Source of the DNA: Salegentibacter sp. Hel_I_6
Lineage (GTDB): Bacteria > Bacteroidota > Bacteroidia > Flavobacteriales > Flavobacteriaceae
DNA length: 64,000 nt
NCBI RefSeq assembly: GCF_000745315.1
Contig: NZ_JQNQ01000001.1
Coordinates: forward strand, 744,001 to 808,000
Direction: 5' to 3'
In this document: piece by piece, positions 43,290 through 52,492 of the stretch
Layout: the number at the start of each line of letters is the position of its first letter
Position numbering within the stretch: position 1 is the first letter of the stretch
The notes under the pieces: generated by a model
The model's database searches: none
What the model was told of the DNA's origin: nothing
Seen by the model: the letters and a program-made list of their open reading frames with translations, nothing else
Translations under genes and position numbers: made by a program

Positions 43290-43952
43290 TCATATACTAT
43301 AATAGACGAAAAAATAGCTGAAAAAGAAGAATAAAACGAGGTACAGGGAAATAGAAAATTTAAAATCACCTTGCAAATCAGCCTTTTGATAAAGCAAATG
43401 CAAAAGAGCGGCGACTATAAACCAGGTAATATAATTTTCAATAGGAGCCACTCCCCCTTCAAAGGTCCAGAAATCAAACACAGGGGCCGAAACTTCCATG
43501 GCAAAGTCCAGTAAAACCATAAGCGCAGCCCCGCTTAAAATTCTTAATAATAAATTAGCAGAAATTCTACTTGAAATTCTGCCGGAAATAAAAGTGAGCA
43601 CCGCCCAGTAAATTCCAATAAGATAAGGCACCCCGTCAAATTTAGGTCCCATATTTTCTCCGTAAGCATAATTTCCAAAGAGCCAACCTGTATTCACCCC
43701 AATCCATTCGGCCAGCATTCCACTAAAGAAGAAAACCCCTGCCAACAGCCATTTTTTGCCGGTTTCTATGGGGAAATTCCAAATAAGTAAAAGAAAAGAC
43801 AACAACAGTGTGAAGGGTGTCTTTTCCACAAACCAATCCTGGTACCCAATACTAATCCCTATAATAGCTGAAATATGAAAGAGCACCAATATAAAGACAG
43901 AAATTGTCAGTTTAAATTCACCGCTACGCCATTTATCAATTAACAAATTCAT
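43290..43952 (-). CDS. cruF: CruF-like carotenoid 1,2-hydratase (DUF422)
   Basis: The 220-residue protein has seven predicted membrane helices and the DUF422 features EWIGVNTGWLFGNYAYGENMGPK and FDFWTFEGGVAPIENYITWF. CruF adds water to the end double bond of acyclic or monocyclic carotenoids, as in myxol or saproxanthin synthesis. It overlaps the desaturase gene by 4 bp, so both form an operon and likely act in sequence in the inner membrane. Confidence 0.8.
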   Translation of the reverse strand: MNLLIDKWRSGEFKLTISVFILVLFHISAIIGISIGYQDWFVEKTPFTLLLSFLLLIWNFPIETGKKWLLAGVFFFSGMLAEWIGVNTGWLFGNYAYGENMGPKFDGVPYLIGIYWAVLTFISGRISSRISANLLLRILSGAALMVLLDFAMEVSAPVFDFWTFEGGVAPIENYITWFIVAALLHLLYQKADLQGDFKFSISLYLVLFFFFSYFFVYYSI

Positions 43953-45415
43953 GGCGCTTGTATAAGTTCGGTTACTATTTTAGCAGACATAAGGCATAGC
44001 GGTATTCCACCCCCGGGATGAACTGATCCTCCGCAAAAATAGAGGTTCTCCAGCTGGTTACTAAAATTTGGATGTCGTAGAAAAGCCGCAAATTTGGAAT
44101 TACTTGCTGCTCCATATAAAGCACCACGATAAGAACTGGTGTCGTTTTCAATCTTCACTGGGTCCATAATGCTTTCGCTTATTATAAGATCTTCCAGTTG
44201 TACTCCCAGCAGCCTATTTATTTTATTTATTATATGTTTTCTTGCTTCAGCTACGAGCTTCTCCCAATCCTGCCCATAATTACCGGGAGCATTGATCATT
44301 ACAAACCAATTTTCTGAACCTGCAGGCGCATCTTTAGCGTCTTCCTTGGAAGTAATATTAATATACACCGTAGGATCATCTGACAACGATTTTTCTTTAA
44401 AAATCATTTTAAATTCTTCTGGATAATCACTACTGAATAAAATATTGTGAAGATCCAGTTGTGGAAAATTGCCATTAATACCCCAATAAAAAATAAGTGC
44501 AGAGCTGGATCTTTCCTGTTTCAGGGTTTTTTCCGGTTTCTTCAGGTCCTTTAAAAGTTTATGGTAAGTAGGGTAAATATCCATATTGGAAACTAACACA
44601 TCGGCCTCATAAGATCCTTTTAAAGTGGATATTCCAATAGCCTTTGTGCCGGTATAGTTAATTTTATCTACAGGTTCATTGAAATGAAACTCAATCCCCT
44701 TATCGCAAGCGAGGCGGTAAAGGCTTTTCGTAATACTATGCATGCCACCTTCAGGAAAAAATGTTCCGTAGTGCATTTCCAGATGCGGGATCATAGACAT
44801 TATTCCCGGAGTTTGGTAGGGAGACGAACCGTTATAGGTCGCGTAACGGTTGAACAGCTGCACTAACCTGGGATCCCGGAAACTGCTTTCATTAAGTTCA
44901 TTCAGATTTTTATTGATATGAAGCTTATGCATTTGCAATAAAGCCTTAAGCGTCTCCAAAGAAAAATAGGTATCAGCTTTATGCAGGGATTTCTCGAGAA
45001 AGATTCCTGAAGTAAGCTCATATTTCTTTTTTGCGTTGGCTATATAGTTTCGTAGTTCGTTACCACCAGTATCGAAAGTTTCTGTTGCATCTTCTATAAA
45101 TTTCTCAGAATTCTTTTTTACCGAAAATGTAGTACCATCCTCCCAAAAATAGTTACAAACTGTTTCTTTGGATTTGTAATTAAAATATTCCCTGGGATTT
45201 AAATTATAAAGTTCAAAGAGCTCATCTACAAAATGGGGCATCGTAAAAAGGGAAGGGCCAACATCAAACCTGAAATTTGATTGGGTAAATGCATGGAGTT
45301 TCCCGCCCGGATAAGAATTGCTTTCGAATACCTGCACCTCGTAAGCTTTTTTCCGTAATCTCAGCGCAGTCGCGATCCCGGCTATTCCTGAACCTATTAC
45401 GATAGCTTTAGCCAT
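43949..45415 (-). CDS. crtD: Phytoene desaturase family protein, probable carotenoid 3,4-desaturase (CrtD)
   Basis: The 488-residue flavoprotein begins with the FAD motif AIVIGSGIAGIATALRLR. It contains the family segments YPGGKLHAF, FDVGPSLFTMP and the C-terminal GSVHPGGGIPLCLMSAKI. These are shared by CrtI and CrtD. Because it is coupled to a CruF gene and no crtB, crtI or crtY lies nearby, CrtD (3,4-desaturation after hydration) is the better guess. CrtI or CrtN-type activity remains possible. Confidence 0.75.
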   Translation of the reverse strand: MAKAIVIGSGIAGIATALRLRKKAYEVQVFESNSYPGGKLHAFTQSNFRFDVGPSLFTMPHFVDELFELYNLNPREYFNYKSKETVCNYFWEDGTTFSVKKNSEKFIEDATETFDTGGNELRNYIANAKKKYELTSGIFLEKSLHKADTYFSLETLKALLQMHKLHINKNLNELNESSFRDPRLVQLFNRYATYNGSSPYQTPGIMSMIPHLEMHYGTFFPEGGMHSITKSLYRLACDKGIEFHFNEPVDKINYTGTKAIGISTLKGSYEADVLVSNMDIYPTYHKLLKDLKKPEKTLKQERSSSALIFYWGINGNFPQLDLHNILFSSDYPEEFKMIFKEKSLSDDPTVYINITSKEDAKDAPAGSENWFVMINAPGNYGQDWEKLVAEARKHIINKINRLLGVQLEDLIISESIMDPVKIENDTSSYRGALYGAASNSKFAAFLRHPNFSNQLENLYFCGGSVHPGGGIPLCLMSAKIVTELIQAP

Positions 45416-45574
45416 GGTATTGAGTAATTAATTTAATAATATTCTAATAGATGAGATAGTTGTAGATAAATCTAAAAAGATCAAAGGAGAAAAACATCGA
45501 ATTTTTAAATTTTAGGCTTTGTTCAAAGCTCTCATAAAAAGCGCTAATTAAAGATTGCTGTATTTTCTCCTAAC

Positions 45575-45589
45575 GTAACCTTAGGTTAC
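45575..45589. promoter_or_regulatory. 15-bp palindrome upstream of the carotenoid operon
   Basis: GTAACCTTAGGTTAC is a near-perfect palindrome with 7-bp arms, 160 bp ahead of the crtD start. It has the form of an operator. No regulator gene lies next to it. The region 45416-46009 is otherwise AT-rich, with the hairpin at 45666-45702. Confidence 0.4.
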
Positions 45590-45665
45590 ATTTAAAAAAC
45601 TAGGTATCCTTTTAGTTCACATTTTATTTCGAATTAATTGAAATAAAATGAAAACCCAAAACCTA

Positions 45666-45702
45666 AAAAACCGCACGAATCATAAGATTTGCGCGGTTTT
45701 GA
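45666..45702. terminator. Terminator-like hairpin in the crtD-IS66 gap
   Basis: AAACCGC (45668-45674) pairs with GCGGTTT (45693-45699) and an inner CGAATC pairs with GATTTG, followed by TTT on one side and preceded by AAAAAA on the other. It could serve either strand, but no gene reads into it closely. Confidence 0.5.
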
Positions 45703-46009
45703 TATCATTTGAATTCTCTAAAAGTGACCTTGCCAGGATTCACCGATTTCTCAAACAGCCTATAAATACTGATAACTTATTTTCTATGTTGACGATTTGT
45801 GAACCTAAATTTTGATGCCATTTATATCGTCTTAGTGTAAAGGTACTAATATTCAAATGATTAGCTATTAAAATCAAAGGAATTTTAAAAATTTCAGATT
45901 ATTATTTGTGAGATGAATTTTCATAAGAGTTAGGTATCCACCCCACCAACTGCATCTTGATTAGCTGACGTTCTACCGGTAGCTTTGCTGCTCTAAAATA
46001 ATATTTATT

Positions 46010-46288
46010 ATGAGCAAACAGGAAGAAATGTACAGTTTAGTTAATGAATATCGTAATAGCGGCCTTTCGGCAAAAGCCTTTAGCCAAGAAAAAGGGATCA
46101 GTCCTTCCACCTTTTGTTACTGGATCCGCAAGAAGAAAGATGAAGATCAGCCCGGGGGATTTGTAGAAGTAACCAAGGGATTAAACTTGTCATCGGGTGA
46201 GCTGGAACTTATTTATCCCAACGGGGTCAAACTCCAAATGAATACTGCGGACCTGGGACTTATTGCCCGGTTAGTCAAGTTGTATTAA
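46010..46288 (+). CDS. tnpA: IS66 family accessory protein TnpA
   Basis: The 92-residue protein has a helix-turn-helix of the IS66 orfA type: YRNSGLSAKAFSQEKGISPSTFCYWIRKKK. The C-terminal part (LELIYPNGVKLQMNTADLGLIARLVKLY) is the usual short tail. Its stop overlaps the start of tnpB by 1 bp. Confidence 0.9.
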   Translation: MSKQEEMYSLVNEYRNSGLSAKAFSQEKGISPSTFCYWIRKKKDEDQPGGFVEVTKGLNLSSGELELIYPNGVKLQMNTADLGLIARLVKLY

Positions 46289-46629
46289 TGTTCTCCCTAG
46301 GTTCCTCCCATAATTATCACTTTTATCGTAAGTCTTGTGATATGCGAAAATCATTTAATGGCCTGAGCGGACTGGTAAAAAATGAACTCAACCGGGAGCC
46401 TACCAGCGGCGATGTGTTCGTTTTTCTTAACCGGAATCGCACCCATCTCAAGCTGCTCCACTGGGAGCGGGGCGGCTTTGTTTTATACTACAAACGCCTG
46501 GAGCGTGGAAGCTTCACTCCGCCCGTAATTAAAGAAGATCAGACCAGTTTTACCTGGCCGCAATTGGTGCTGATGATAGAGGGTATTACGGTTGAAAAAA
46601 GTGTTCAGAAACTGCGCTATTCTCACTAG
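46288..46629 (+). CDS. tnpB: IS66 family accessory protein TnpB
   Basis: The 113-residue protein carries the conserved IS66 orfB pattern: CDMRKSFNGLSGLVKNEL, DVFVFLNRNRTHLKLLHWERGGFVLYYKRLE and a C-terminal TWPQLVLMIEGI. It is required for IS66 transposition in known members, by an unclear mechanism. It appears intact. Confidence 0.92.
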   Translation: MFSLGSSHNYHFYRKSCDMRKSFNGLSGLVKNELNREPTSGDVFVFLNRNRTHLKLLHWERGGFVLYYKRLERGSFTPPVIKEDQTSFTWPQLVLMIEGITVEKSVQKLRYSH

Positions 46630-46704
46630 AAAATAATGGTGTTTTATCAGTAAAAACAGGGGTTCACGATAGGTTTAACAGGGCTGTTTTTGTATCTTTA
46701 ACCC

Positions 46705-47571
46705 ATGCAAGAACCCTTAGAAAACCTTACCAAAGATCAGCTTTTGGCTCTCCTGAAAAAGGAGACGAAAAAGAGGGAAAAAGCTGAAAAAAGTGTTTCT
46801 AAAAGGGAACAAGAAGTTGAAAAAGCACAGCATAAGATTGCTGACCTGAAATTCCAGGTGGAGTATTACAAACGCCTGGCCTTTGGCCAAAAAAGAGAAC
46901 GCTTCGAAGGGGATAAAAACCAGATGAGCCTTCCCTTTGAAATGGAACCCCAAAAGGCAGCAGCACAAGAATCCGGGTTACAAGAAAAGCTCAGTGACCA
47001 GCGTCGCAAAAGAACTTCTAACCACAAAGGAAGAATGGCCCTTCCGGAGCATCTTGAGGTAAAAGAGATCGAGATCTATCCAGAGGAAGATCTTACCGAT
47101 ATGGTTTGTATCGGCAAAGAAGTGACCGATGAACTGGAATACGAGCCTGCTAAATACTATATCAAACGCTACATCCGCTATAAGTATGCTCCTAAAAGTA
47201 AAGAAGGAGTCATCATCGGGGAACTTCCCGAGCGGGTGATTGAAAAAGGAATCCCGGGAGCCGGACTCCTGGCTTCGATTTTAGTCGACAAGTACCAGGA
47301 CCACCTTCCGCTTTACCGGCAGCTCCAACGCTTTAAACGAGCAGAGATCCCTATAGCATCTTCCACCCTGGAAGGCTGGACCAGGCAAAGCCTTAAAATC
47401 ATCGATATCCTTTATCAGCACCTGCTGGAGGATATTCGTTCCAAAGGCTATTTGCAAAGTGATGAAAGCCCCATAAAGGTGATGGATCCTGCTAAGAAAG
47501 GAAAAACACATCAAGGTTATTATTATCAAGTACCTTCTTCTCGAATTCTTGTTGTTCCTTTGTTGTCATAA
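46705..47571 (+). pseudogene. tnpC: IS66 family transposase TnpC, truncated
   Basis: The 288 codons contain the N-terminal coiled-coil, the middle region, KYQDHLPLYRQLQRFKRAEIPIASSTLEGW, and the first part of the catalytic domain (LQSDESPIKVMDPAKKGKTHQGYYY). Normal length is around 500 residues. After YYY the frame changes to unrelated residues (QVPSSRILVVPLLS) and stops. Most of the catalytic triad is lost, so the element cannot move on its own. Confidence 0.88.
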
Positions 47572-47709
47572 TTCTGTATGAATGAAATTAATAAATAATT
47601 CAGTTCAGACAGAGTTTAATTTACACCCTCGATGTGAATACCAAAGCAATACCTAATACTTTATTTTTGTTTGTATTTAATATTTTATTAATATTCATAA
47701 AATGAAAAT

Positions 47710-47745
47710 ACCTGCCTTTAATTGCTTCTTTAATTAAAGGCAGGT
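47710..47745. terminator. Strong bidirectional hairpin behind the lipoprotein gene
   Basis: ACCTGCCTTTAATT (47710-47723) and AATTAAAGGCAGGT (47732-47745) pair over 14 bp with an 8-nt loop. It follows the minus-strand lipoprotein gene by about 30 bp. Confidence 0.85.
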
Positions 47746-47773
47746 TTTAACACTACAGTAAATAAAGTTGAAC

Positions 47774-48268
47774 TTATTTTTCTATCTCAAAAAAACGTCT
47801 TTCATTGTTTTCTTCATTTTCTTTCCAGACTTCTTTAGCATTATAAATAATTTTTGTGAGGCGTGTGGTTTCTTCGGATTGATCCGTATAATACAGGGTG
47901 AGTGTATCTGAATCATTTTCATTCCATTCTATAATTCCTTTACTTACCTCTGGATCACTATTAGCAAAAAGGGGGATGAACCTAAAGTTATCTTCTCCTT
48001 CAACTATTTGATAACCTTCTGGATAATCACTATTCGGATTATTTATTTCCAATTTGCTACCATCAATTATTTTAAAAATTTTGATTGAAGAAGTGTTTAA
48101 AGATTCGTCAGTGGAAGGATCTAATAAATCTTCTCCTGAGGCATTTAATATACTAAATTCAAAAATATCATCATCACCAGGAGAACAACAATATGACTCC
48201 TCCTTATCACAAGAGAAAAGAGCAAAACAAAGTAAGTTTAAAAATAATAATTTTTTCATTTTTTTCAA
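47774..48268 (-). CDS. Lipoprotein of unknown function
   Basis: The 164-residue product has a signal peptide with lipobox ALFSC, then an unusual Cys pair (SYCCSPGDDD) and a beta-rich acidic domain. I recognise no family. It ends at the terminator at 47710-47745. Its promoter region holds the palindrome GTGGTTTTACCAC at 48461-48473, which is shared with the gene at 51637. It is therefore a likely target of two-component system 2. Confidence 0.7.
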   Translation of the reverse strand: MKKMKKLLFLNLLCFALFSCDKEESYCCSPGDDDIFEFSILNASGEDLLDPSTDESLNTSSIKIFKIIDGSKLEINNPNSDYPEGYQIVEGEDNFRFIPLFANSDPEVSKGIIEWNENDSDTLTLYYTDQSEETTRLTKIIYNAKEVWKENEENNERRFFEIEK

Positions 48269-48460
48269 TTAATAGATTAAAGTATAAAACTCAGTTTTTA
48301 TTACAGAACATTAAATTACTTTATAAAAATGATTATTAAATTTTGCAATAAAATAACAAGAACAAAAGGGTAATAGATTAAAATGAATTATTGACATAAT
48401 TCTTAAGGTAAAATTAGAATTTTCCTTTCAAAACCCTTTCGTAAAAACCGTATTTTACTT

Positions 48461-48492
48461 GTGGTTTTACCACGTTTAACATTGTGTTGTAA
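48461..48492 (-). promoter_or_regulatory. Palindromic operator, copy 1 (regulon of two-component system 2)
   Basis: GTGGT-TTT-ACCAC (48461-48473) is followed by GTTTAACATT and a degenerate second site GTGTTGTAAATT. The same double arrangement is at 51481-51511. Position about 190 bp ahead of the lipoprotein start. Confidence 0.65.
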
Positions 48493-48545
48493 ATTATTTA
48501 TAAAATGTGTAAGACCTAATCATAATTTCTCGATTATAAAAAAAA

Positions 48546-48578
48546 GAAGGCTTTATGCGATTTTATAATTAAGCCTTC
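48546..48578 (-). terminator. Terminator of two-component system 2
   Basis: On the minus strand GAAGGCTT and AAGCCTTC form an 8-bp stem followed by eight T, about 40 bp past the stop of the regulator gene. Confidence 0.88.
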
Positions 48579-48617
48579 GGGGTTTGAAGTTTTTCCCCTT
48601 ATTAATTATATACTGTT

Positions 48618-49289
48618 TCAAATATATCCACTCTCCCTGGCCTTTTCCAATAATGCTTTATTACCTTCTCCCCTAACTCCAAAGACTTCTTTAAGTTTTT
48701 TCTTTCTATCCTCTACCGCGCGTAAAGAGAGGTTCACATATTTGGGGAGATCTTTAGTCTTGGTTCCTAAAGAAAGCTGGTAAAGAATCACTCTATCAAT
48801 TTCGTCTATTGAGGATTTTTGGGCTACTCCCGAACGAAGAAGATTTGAAATTTTAGAACCATAATAAGGAGGTGAGTATAAAACTTTCTCTAAACAATGA
48901 ATTAATTCCTTGGAAGTTGTTTCGCCCTTTATTAAAAAACCATCTGGTTGAATATTTGACAAAATGTTGAAAATTCTGAAATGATCTTCTAAAACAGTAA
49001 GTATTATAATTTTGATTTCGGGAAACTCAGTTTTTATTCTAACCCCCAGGTCTTCCCCTGAATGGATTTTACTTTCTTCTAAAACAGGAAAATTAATATC
49101 CAGAAAAACTACAGAATAATTACCTGTTTTAATTTTTTCCCAGGCATATTCGCAATTATCTGCCATTTCAATATTAAAATTGAGAGCACTGAAAATTTTA
49201 GCTTTAGATATTACGTTTTTATATCCTTCCATAATCATATGGTGATCATCTATTAATAAAATATCTAAATCCTTTTCTGACTCCTGCAT
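48618..49289 (-). CDS. Response regulator, NarL/LuxR type (two-component system 2)
   Basis: The 223-residue protein has the receiver acidic pair LIDDHH at residues 12-16, phospho-acceptor Asp64 in VFLDINFP, and the Lys of GFLIKGE. The DNA-binding helix-turn-helix (LPKYVNLSLRAVEDRKKKLKEVF) is clearly related to that of the regulator at 2555. The regulator starts 21 bp behind the kinase gene. The GTGGTTTTACCAC motif flanking this locus on both sides is its probable target. Confidence 0.88.
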   Translation of the reverse strand: MQESEKDLDILLIDDHHMIMEGYKNVISKAKIFSALNFNIEMADNCEYAWEKIKTGNYSVVFLDINFPVLEESKIHSGEDLGVRIKTEFPEIKIIILTVLEDHFRIFNILSNIQPDGFLIKGETTSKELIHCLEKVLYSPPYYGSKISNLLRSGVAQKSSIDEIDRVILYQLSLGTKTKDLPKYVNLSLRAVEDRKKKLKEVFGVRGEGNKALLEKARESGYI

Positions 49290-49310
49290 TTATATTTTCC
49301 TTTTCAATAA

Positions 49311-51311
49311 TTAATTTAGTGGAACCGTCAATTTTATTGTAGTTCCCTTCCTATTTTTACCTAACGAATCTATAGAAATCTTTCCTTTTATTTTTTTCAC
49401 CCGGGCGTACATATTAGGAAGCCCTATACCATTGTTTGTCTTCTCTGGATAAAACCCGATTCCATTATCTGTTATTGAAATAATCAATTGATCGTTGATT
49501 TTATCAAATTTAATCGAAGCTTCAGTGGCTTTAGCATGTTTATGGATATTACTAATAGCCTCCTGAAGTACGCGATATATATTAATTTTAATATTATTAT
49601 CTATTGTATCCCAATTAATTGATTCCTTAAAGTCAATATGAAATTTTATCTTTCCGGCATTTTGACTTTTCACAAGTTCTTCAAGTACTGTTTCAAAATT
49701 CACATTGGTTAAAGAAGTTTTATTTAACCTATGTGAAAGCAAGCGAATTTGATCTGATATTTTTTGAATTTCCCTAATATATTTAAATCTTTCCTTTTTG
49801 CTTTGGCTATCATTTTCTTCGTTCAGAGAGTCTAGATTCAGCCTTATCCCAAAGAGTTTCCCTAAAATTCCATCGTGTAATTCCCTCGAAATGTATTGCT
49901 TCTCTGTATCACGGCCTTCTTCAAATTTTTTCTGCTGATCTATAACCAGATTATAAATCTCCTGTTTTGCCGTTTGCTTTTGTTTGATAAGCTTATTTTT
50001 CGCTCTTTGATTGCTAATAATGTATAATAGGATTATTATAAGGATTAGTCCCGCAGAAATCAAGCTAGTCTGTAATATACGGTCATTTAACCGCTTGGTT
50101 TCTGAAATATAACCCTCGGTTTCAAATCGTATTCGCGCAAATTTATTTCTAACCGCTCTCTCTCTTTTTTGGAGACTGTCATTAATCTGTATATACTCTT
50201 GAGAATAGTTTAAGGCACTGTCCTTTACGGTATTTAAAAGAAATTTTAATGAAGAAAGATAATCCCTGGTGTTTTGAGTGTTTAAAGCAAGTTCCTTAGT
50301 GGCTAAGGCATAATTAATGGCAGTCACAGAATCTCTTTTCTCCAAATAATATTTAGCCAGGTGCAATTGATTTATTGTGATTCCGGGCTTAATATTCAGA
50401 TTTTTTCGTATTTCTAAAGCCTCTAGAAAGTCCTTGTGTATTCCTGTTGTATCTTTCGTCAATAATTTTACGTAAGCACTGTTATCTAAAATCATAGCAT
50501 ATAGCTCCGGATCTGATGTTTTAATATTTTCGTCAAATTCCATAGCCTTTTCAAAATAGAGTAACGCATCTTTATAACGTTTACTTTCTTGATAAACTAC
50601 TCCCATATTATTCCAGACCGAGGAATATCGATTTACTTCTCCAGACTTGTCCAAATATTTTATCCCTTTATTAAAATACTCTAAGGCTTTATCATATTGT
50701 TCTAATTCCCCGAATATGATTCCTAGGTTGTTGTATGCAGCATATAATTGGCTATAATCATTCAGTGGTTTTAGCAAAGTAATGGCATTGGTGGTGGAAA
50801 CCTCACTTCCTGTATAATCCTTTATATTCTTCTGAATTATAGCCATGTTCAATAGCAACCTTCCGGAATTATATTCATCTCCTAAATTTTCATATATTCT
50901 TTGAGCTCTATTATAATAATAGTAAGTGCTGTCTTCCCTATTATAATTGTGATAGAAATGTGCCAAATCCCAATATGTAGCAGCTATACCTACTGAATCC
51001 TCTACCTTAATCGAAAAATTCCTTGCTGCTTTATTAGAATGAAAAAAATTAAGTGAATCATTGATTTTTAAATATTGGTAAGATATTTCCAGTAAATTCT
51101 CATTTTTCAGGCTGTCGTTTTGTATCGTAAAGATACTGGCGTAAGCACTGTCTAAAAATTGCTTTTTTTGAGTTTTGTTTAAGGTAGTATCAGAAAATAT
51201 TTCATCTAAGCTAGGTTTTGAATTTTTATGATCTACTTGATTATTATCCTTACAGGAAGCAAGTGATAGTAGCAAAACAAAAAGTAGTAAAAAGCTATAT
51301 AGCGTTCGCAA
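49311..51311 (-). CDS. TPR-containing sensor histidine kinase (two-component system 2)
   Basis: The 666-residue protein has the same architecture as the kinase at 3225. An N-terminal hydrophobic segment with a lipobox-like LLSLASC is followed by about 350 residues of TPR units and a membrane helix near residues 414-436. The HisKA_3 domain carries His near residue 478 (ELHDGILGKLFG), and the HATPase domain has QEAISNIHKHAKA, DNGIGFY and GIGLPNM. The two kinases align from end to end and are paralogues. The TPR part probably senses an envelope signal or partner protein. Confidence 0.9.
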   Translation of the reverse strand: MRTLYSFLLLFVLLLSLASCKDNNQVDHKNSKPSLDEIFSDTTLNKTQKKQFLDSAYASIFTIQNDSLKNENLLEISYQYLKINDSLNFFHSNKAARNFSIKVEDSVGIAATYWDLAHFYHNYNREDSTYYYYNRAQRIYENLGDEYNSGRLLLNMAIIQKNIKDYTGSEVSTTNAITLLKPLNDYSQLYAAYNNLGIIFGELEQYDKALEYFNKGIKYLDKSGEVNRYSSVWNNMGVVYQESKRYKDALLYFEKAMEFDENIKTSDPELYAMILDNSAYVKLLTKDTTGIHKDFLEALEIRKNLNIKPGITINQLHLAKYYLEKRDSVTAINYALATKELALNTQNTRDYLSSLKFLLNTVKDSALNYSQEYIQINDSLQKRERAVRNKFARIRFETEGYISETKRLNDRILQTSLISAGLILIIILLYIISNQRAKNKLIKQKQTAKQEIYNLVIDQQKKFEEGRDTEKQYISRELHDGILGKLFGIRLNLDSLNEENDSQSKKERFKYIREIQKISDQIRLLSHRLNKTSLTNVNFETVLEELVKSQNAGKIKFHIDFKESINWDTIDNNIKINIYRVLQEAISNIHKHAKATEASIKFDKINDQLIISITDNGIGFYPEKTNNGIGLPNMYARVKKIKGKISIDSLGKNRKGTTIKLTVPLN

Positions 51312-51480
51312 ATGGGAATAATTTAAGCTAAGTTCATTTAGTGCATTCTATATAAAGCTATCTGATCAATGATTTAAGGGTTAACTAATGCTAAACTACT
51401 ATCAGATCGCCAAAACTCACGTAAAAGAATATAGAAGCTAAACTTAATAAAATTTTAATTATTCCTCCCGCAATTAAATT

Positions 51481-51511
51481 GTGGTTTTACCACGTAAATA
51501 ATGTGGTAAAA
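51481..51511 (+). promoter_or_regulatory. Palindromic operator, copy 2 (regulon of two-component system 2)
   Basis: GTGGT-TTT-ACCAC (51481-51493), then GTAAATAAT and a second half GTGGTAAAATT. It lies about 145 bp ahead of the start at 51637. The gap 51312-51636 contains nothing else recognised. Confidence 0.65.
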
Positions 51512-51636
51512 TTTAATAGCTAATAGATTTCTAAATTTAATTTCGTTAAAAATTTAAAACAGCACTAAAAAACTATTCAGACTTTACTTTAAGGGAAGCT
51601 TGAATAAATTTTATGACCACCCACGAAATTGGTATT

Positions 51637-52278
51637 ATGAGAAAACAATACAGTCTGAAAAAAATTATCGCACTTTTCCTTTTTATCACAAGCGCATCCT
51701 TTGCTCAGGAAAGAACTTCCGAAAATCCAGTTAGTATTATTGGTGAATTTGGTATTAACAAGCACGGAACAGGAGATATGTCGGGATATTTATACGGTCT
51801 AAGAGTACATAAACCAATCTCAAAAAGATTCGAAATAATTGCTTCATTCGAGGCAAACTTAAATGACGGAGAAGACAGACCATTTATTTGGGAAGATCCT
51901 AATGGTAACACTTATGACAGTACTCTTCACGATGTACTTGCAGGTTTCCAATTAAATGCAGGTATAGGTTTTAATTTTGTTAATTCAGGCAGCAATAAGT
52001 TTGGAGTTAACCCTAGTGTTTTTACAAGGTATCAGGCAGACTCTTTTTTTAACGAAAAAACAATTGACTATCCTATTTTAACTGGTTTGCCATATCCTAT
52101 TCGTTATCTAATAAGAAATGAACCTGGCAGAACATTCTCTGTAGGCGGAAGTATTAGATTATACTACCATTACAGAATTAATTCCAAATTCCTTGTCGGA
52201 ATAAACCCCGGATTTCAAACAGACACAAACGGAGATACAATGCTTTTTACAAGCCTTTCATTTGGGGTGTTTTTGTAG
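51637..52278 (+). CDS. Outer membrane beta-barrel-like protein
   Basis: I choose ATG at 51637 (MRKQYSLKKII), because it gives a clean signal peptide ending SASFAQ; the longer frame starts 24 bp earlier. The 213-residue product alternates hydrophobic and polar residues in strands, with GINPGFQTD near the end and a terminal LFTSLSFGVFL typical of small outer membrane barrels. Family unknown. It is probably controlled by the neighbouring two-component system 2. Confidence 0.65.
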   Translation: MRKQYSLKKIIALFLFITSASFAQERTSENPVSIIGEFGINKHGTGDMSGYLYGLRVHKPISKRFEIIASFEANLNDGEDRPFIWEDPNGNTYDSTLHDVLAGFQLNAGIGFNFVNSGSNKFGVNPSVFTRYQADSFFNEKTIDYPILTGLPYPIRYLIRNEPGRTFSVGGSIRLYYHYRINSKFLVGINPGFQTDTNGDTMLFTSLSFGVFL

Positions 52279-52368
52279 TTTGAAGAGGAATTTTCCAGAA
52301 AATCACCTTGAAGTCTAGCGCTTTTCCAAAAGCGAAGCTCTTAACTATTGAAATAAAATTATAGCTAA

Positions 52369-52492
52369 ATGAAGAAAAAAACATCTCAAAGTTTTTAATA
52401 TAATTGCAATAATAGCATTAGTTATTTTGCTCTTAATTGCCTTTGATCATGGACTAGAACAAGCAATCTACGGTTGGAATAATCCGATGTAG
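52369..52492 (+). pseudogene. Frameshifted small membrane protein
   Basis: ATG at 52369 runs into a seven-A tract and a stop after ten codons. Shifted by one base the frame continues as a hydrophobic helix and FDHGLEQAIYGWNNPM, closing at 52492. A one-base gain in the A tract would explain it. A 40-residue membrane protein is the likely ancestor. It could also be chance. Confidence 0.35.

Larger units (their letters stand above)
46010..47540 (+). mobile_element. Truncated IS66 family element
   Basis: The three-gene layout (accessory orfs A and B, then the transposase) is that of IS66. The transposase frame loses similarity near 47525 and closes soon after, so about 40% of it and the right end are missing. 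The left terminal repeat could not be placed. Confidence 0.85.

Noticed and set aside
45648..45813. Possible 54-residue gene on the plus strand ahead of IS66
   Set aside because: The frame runs through a terminator hairpin and has no recognisable domain or clear ribosome site.
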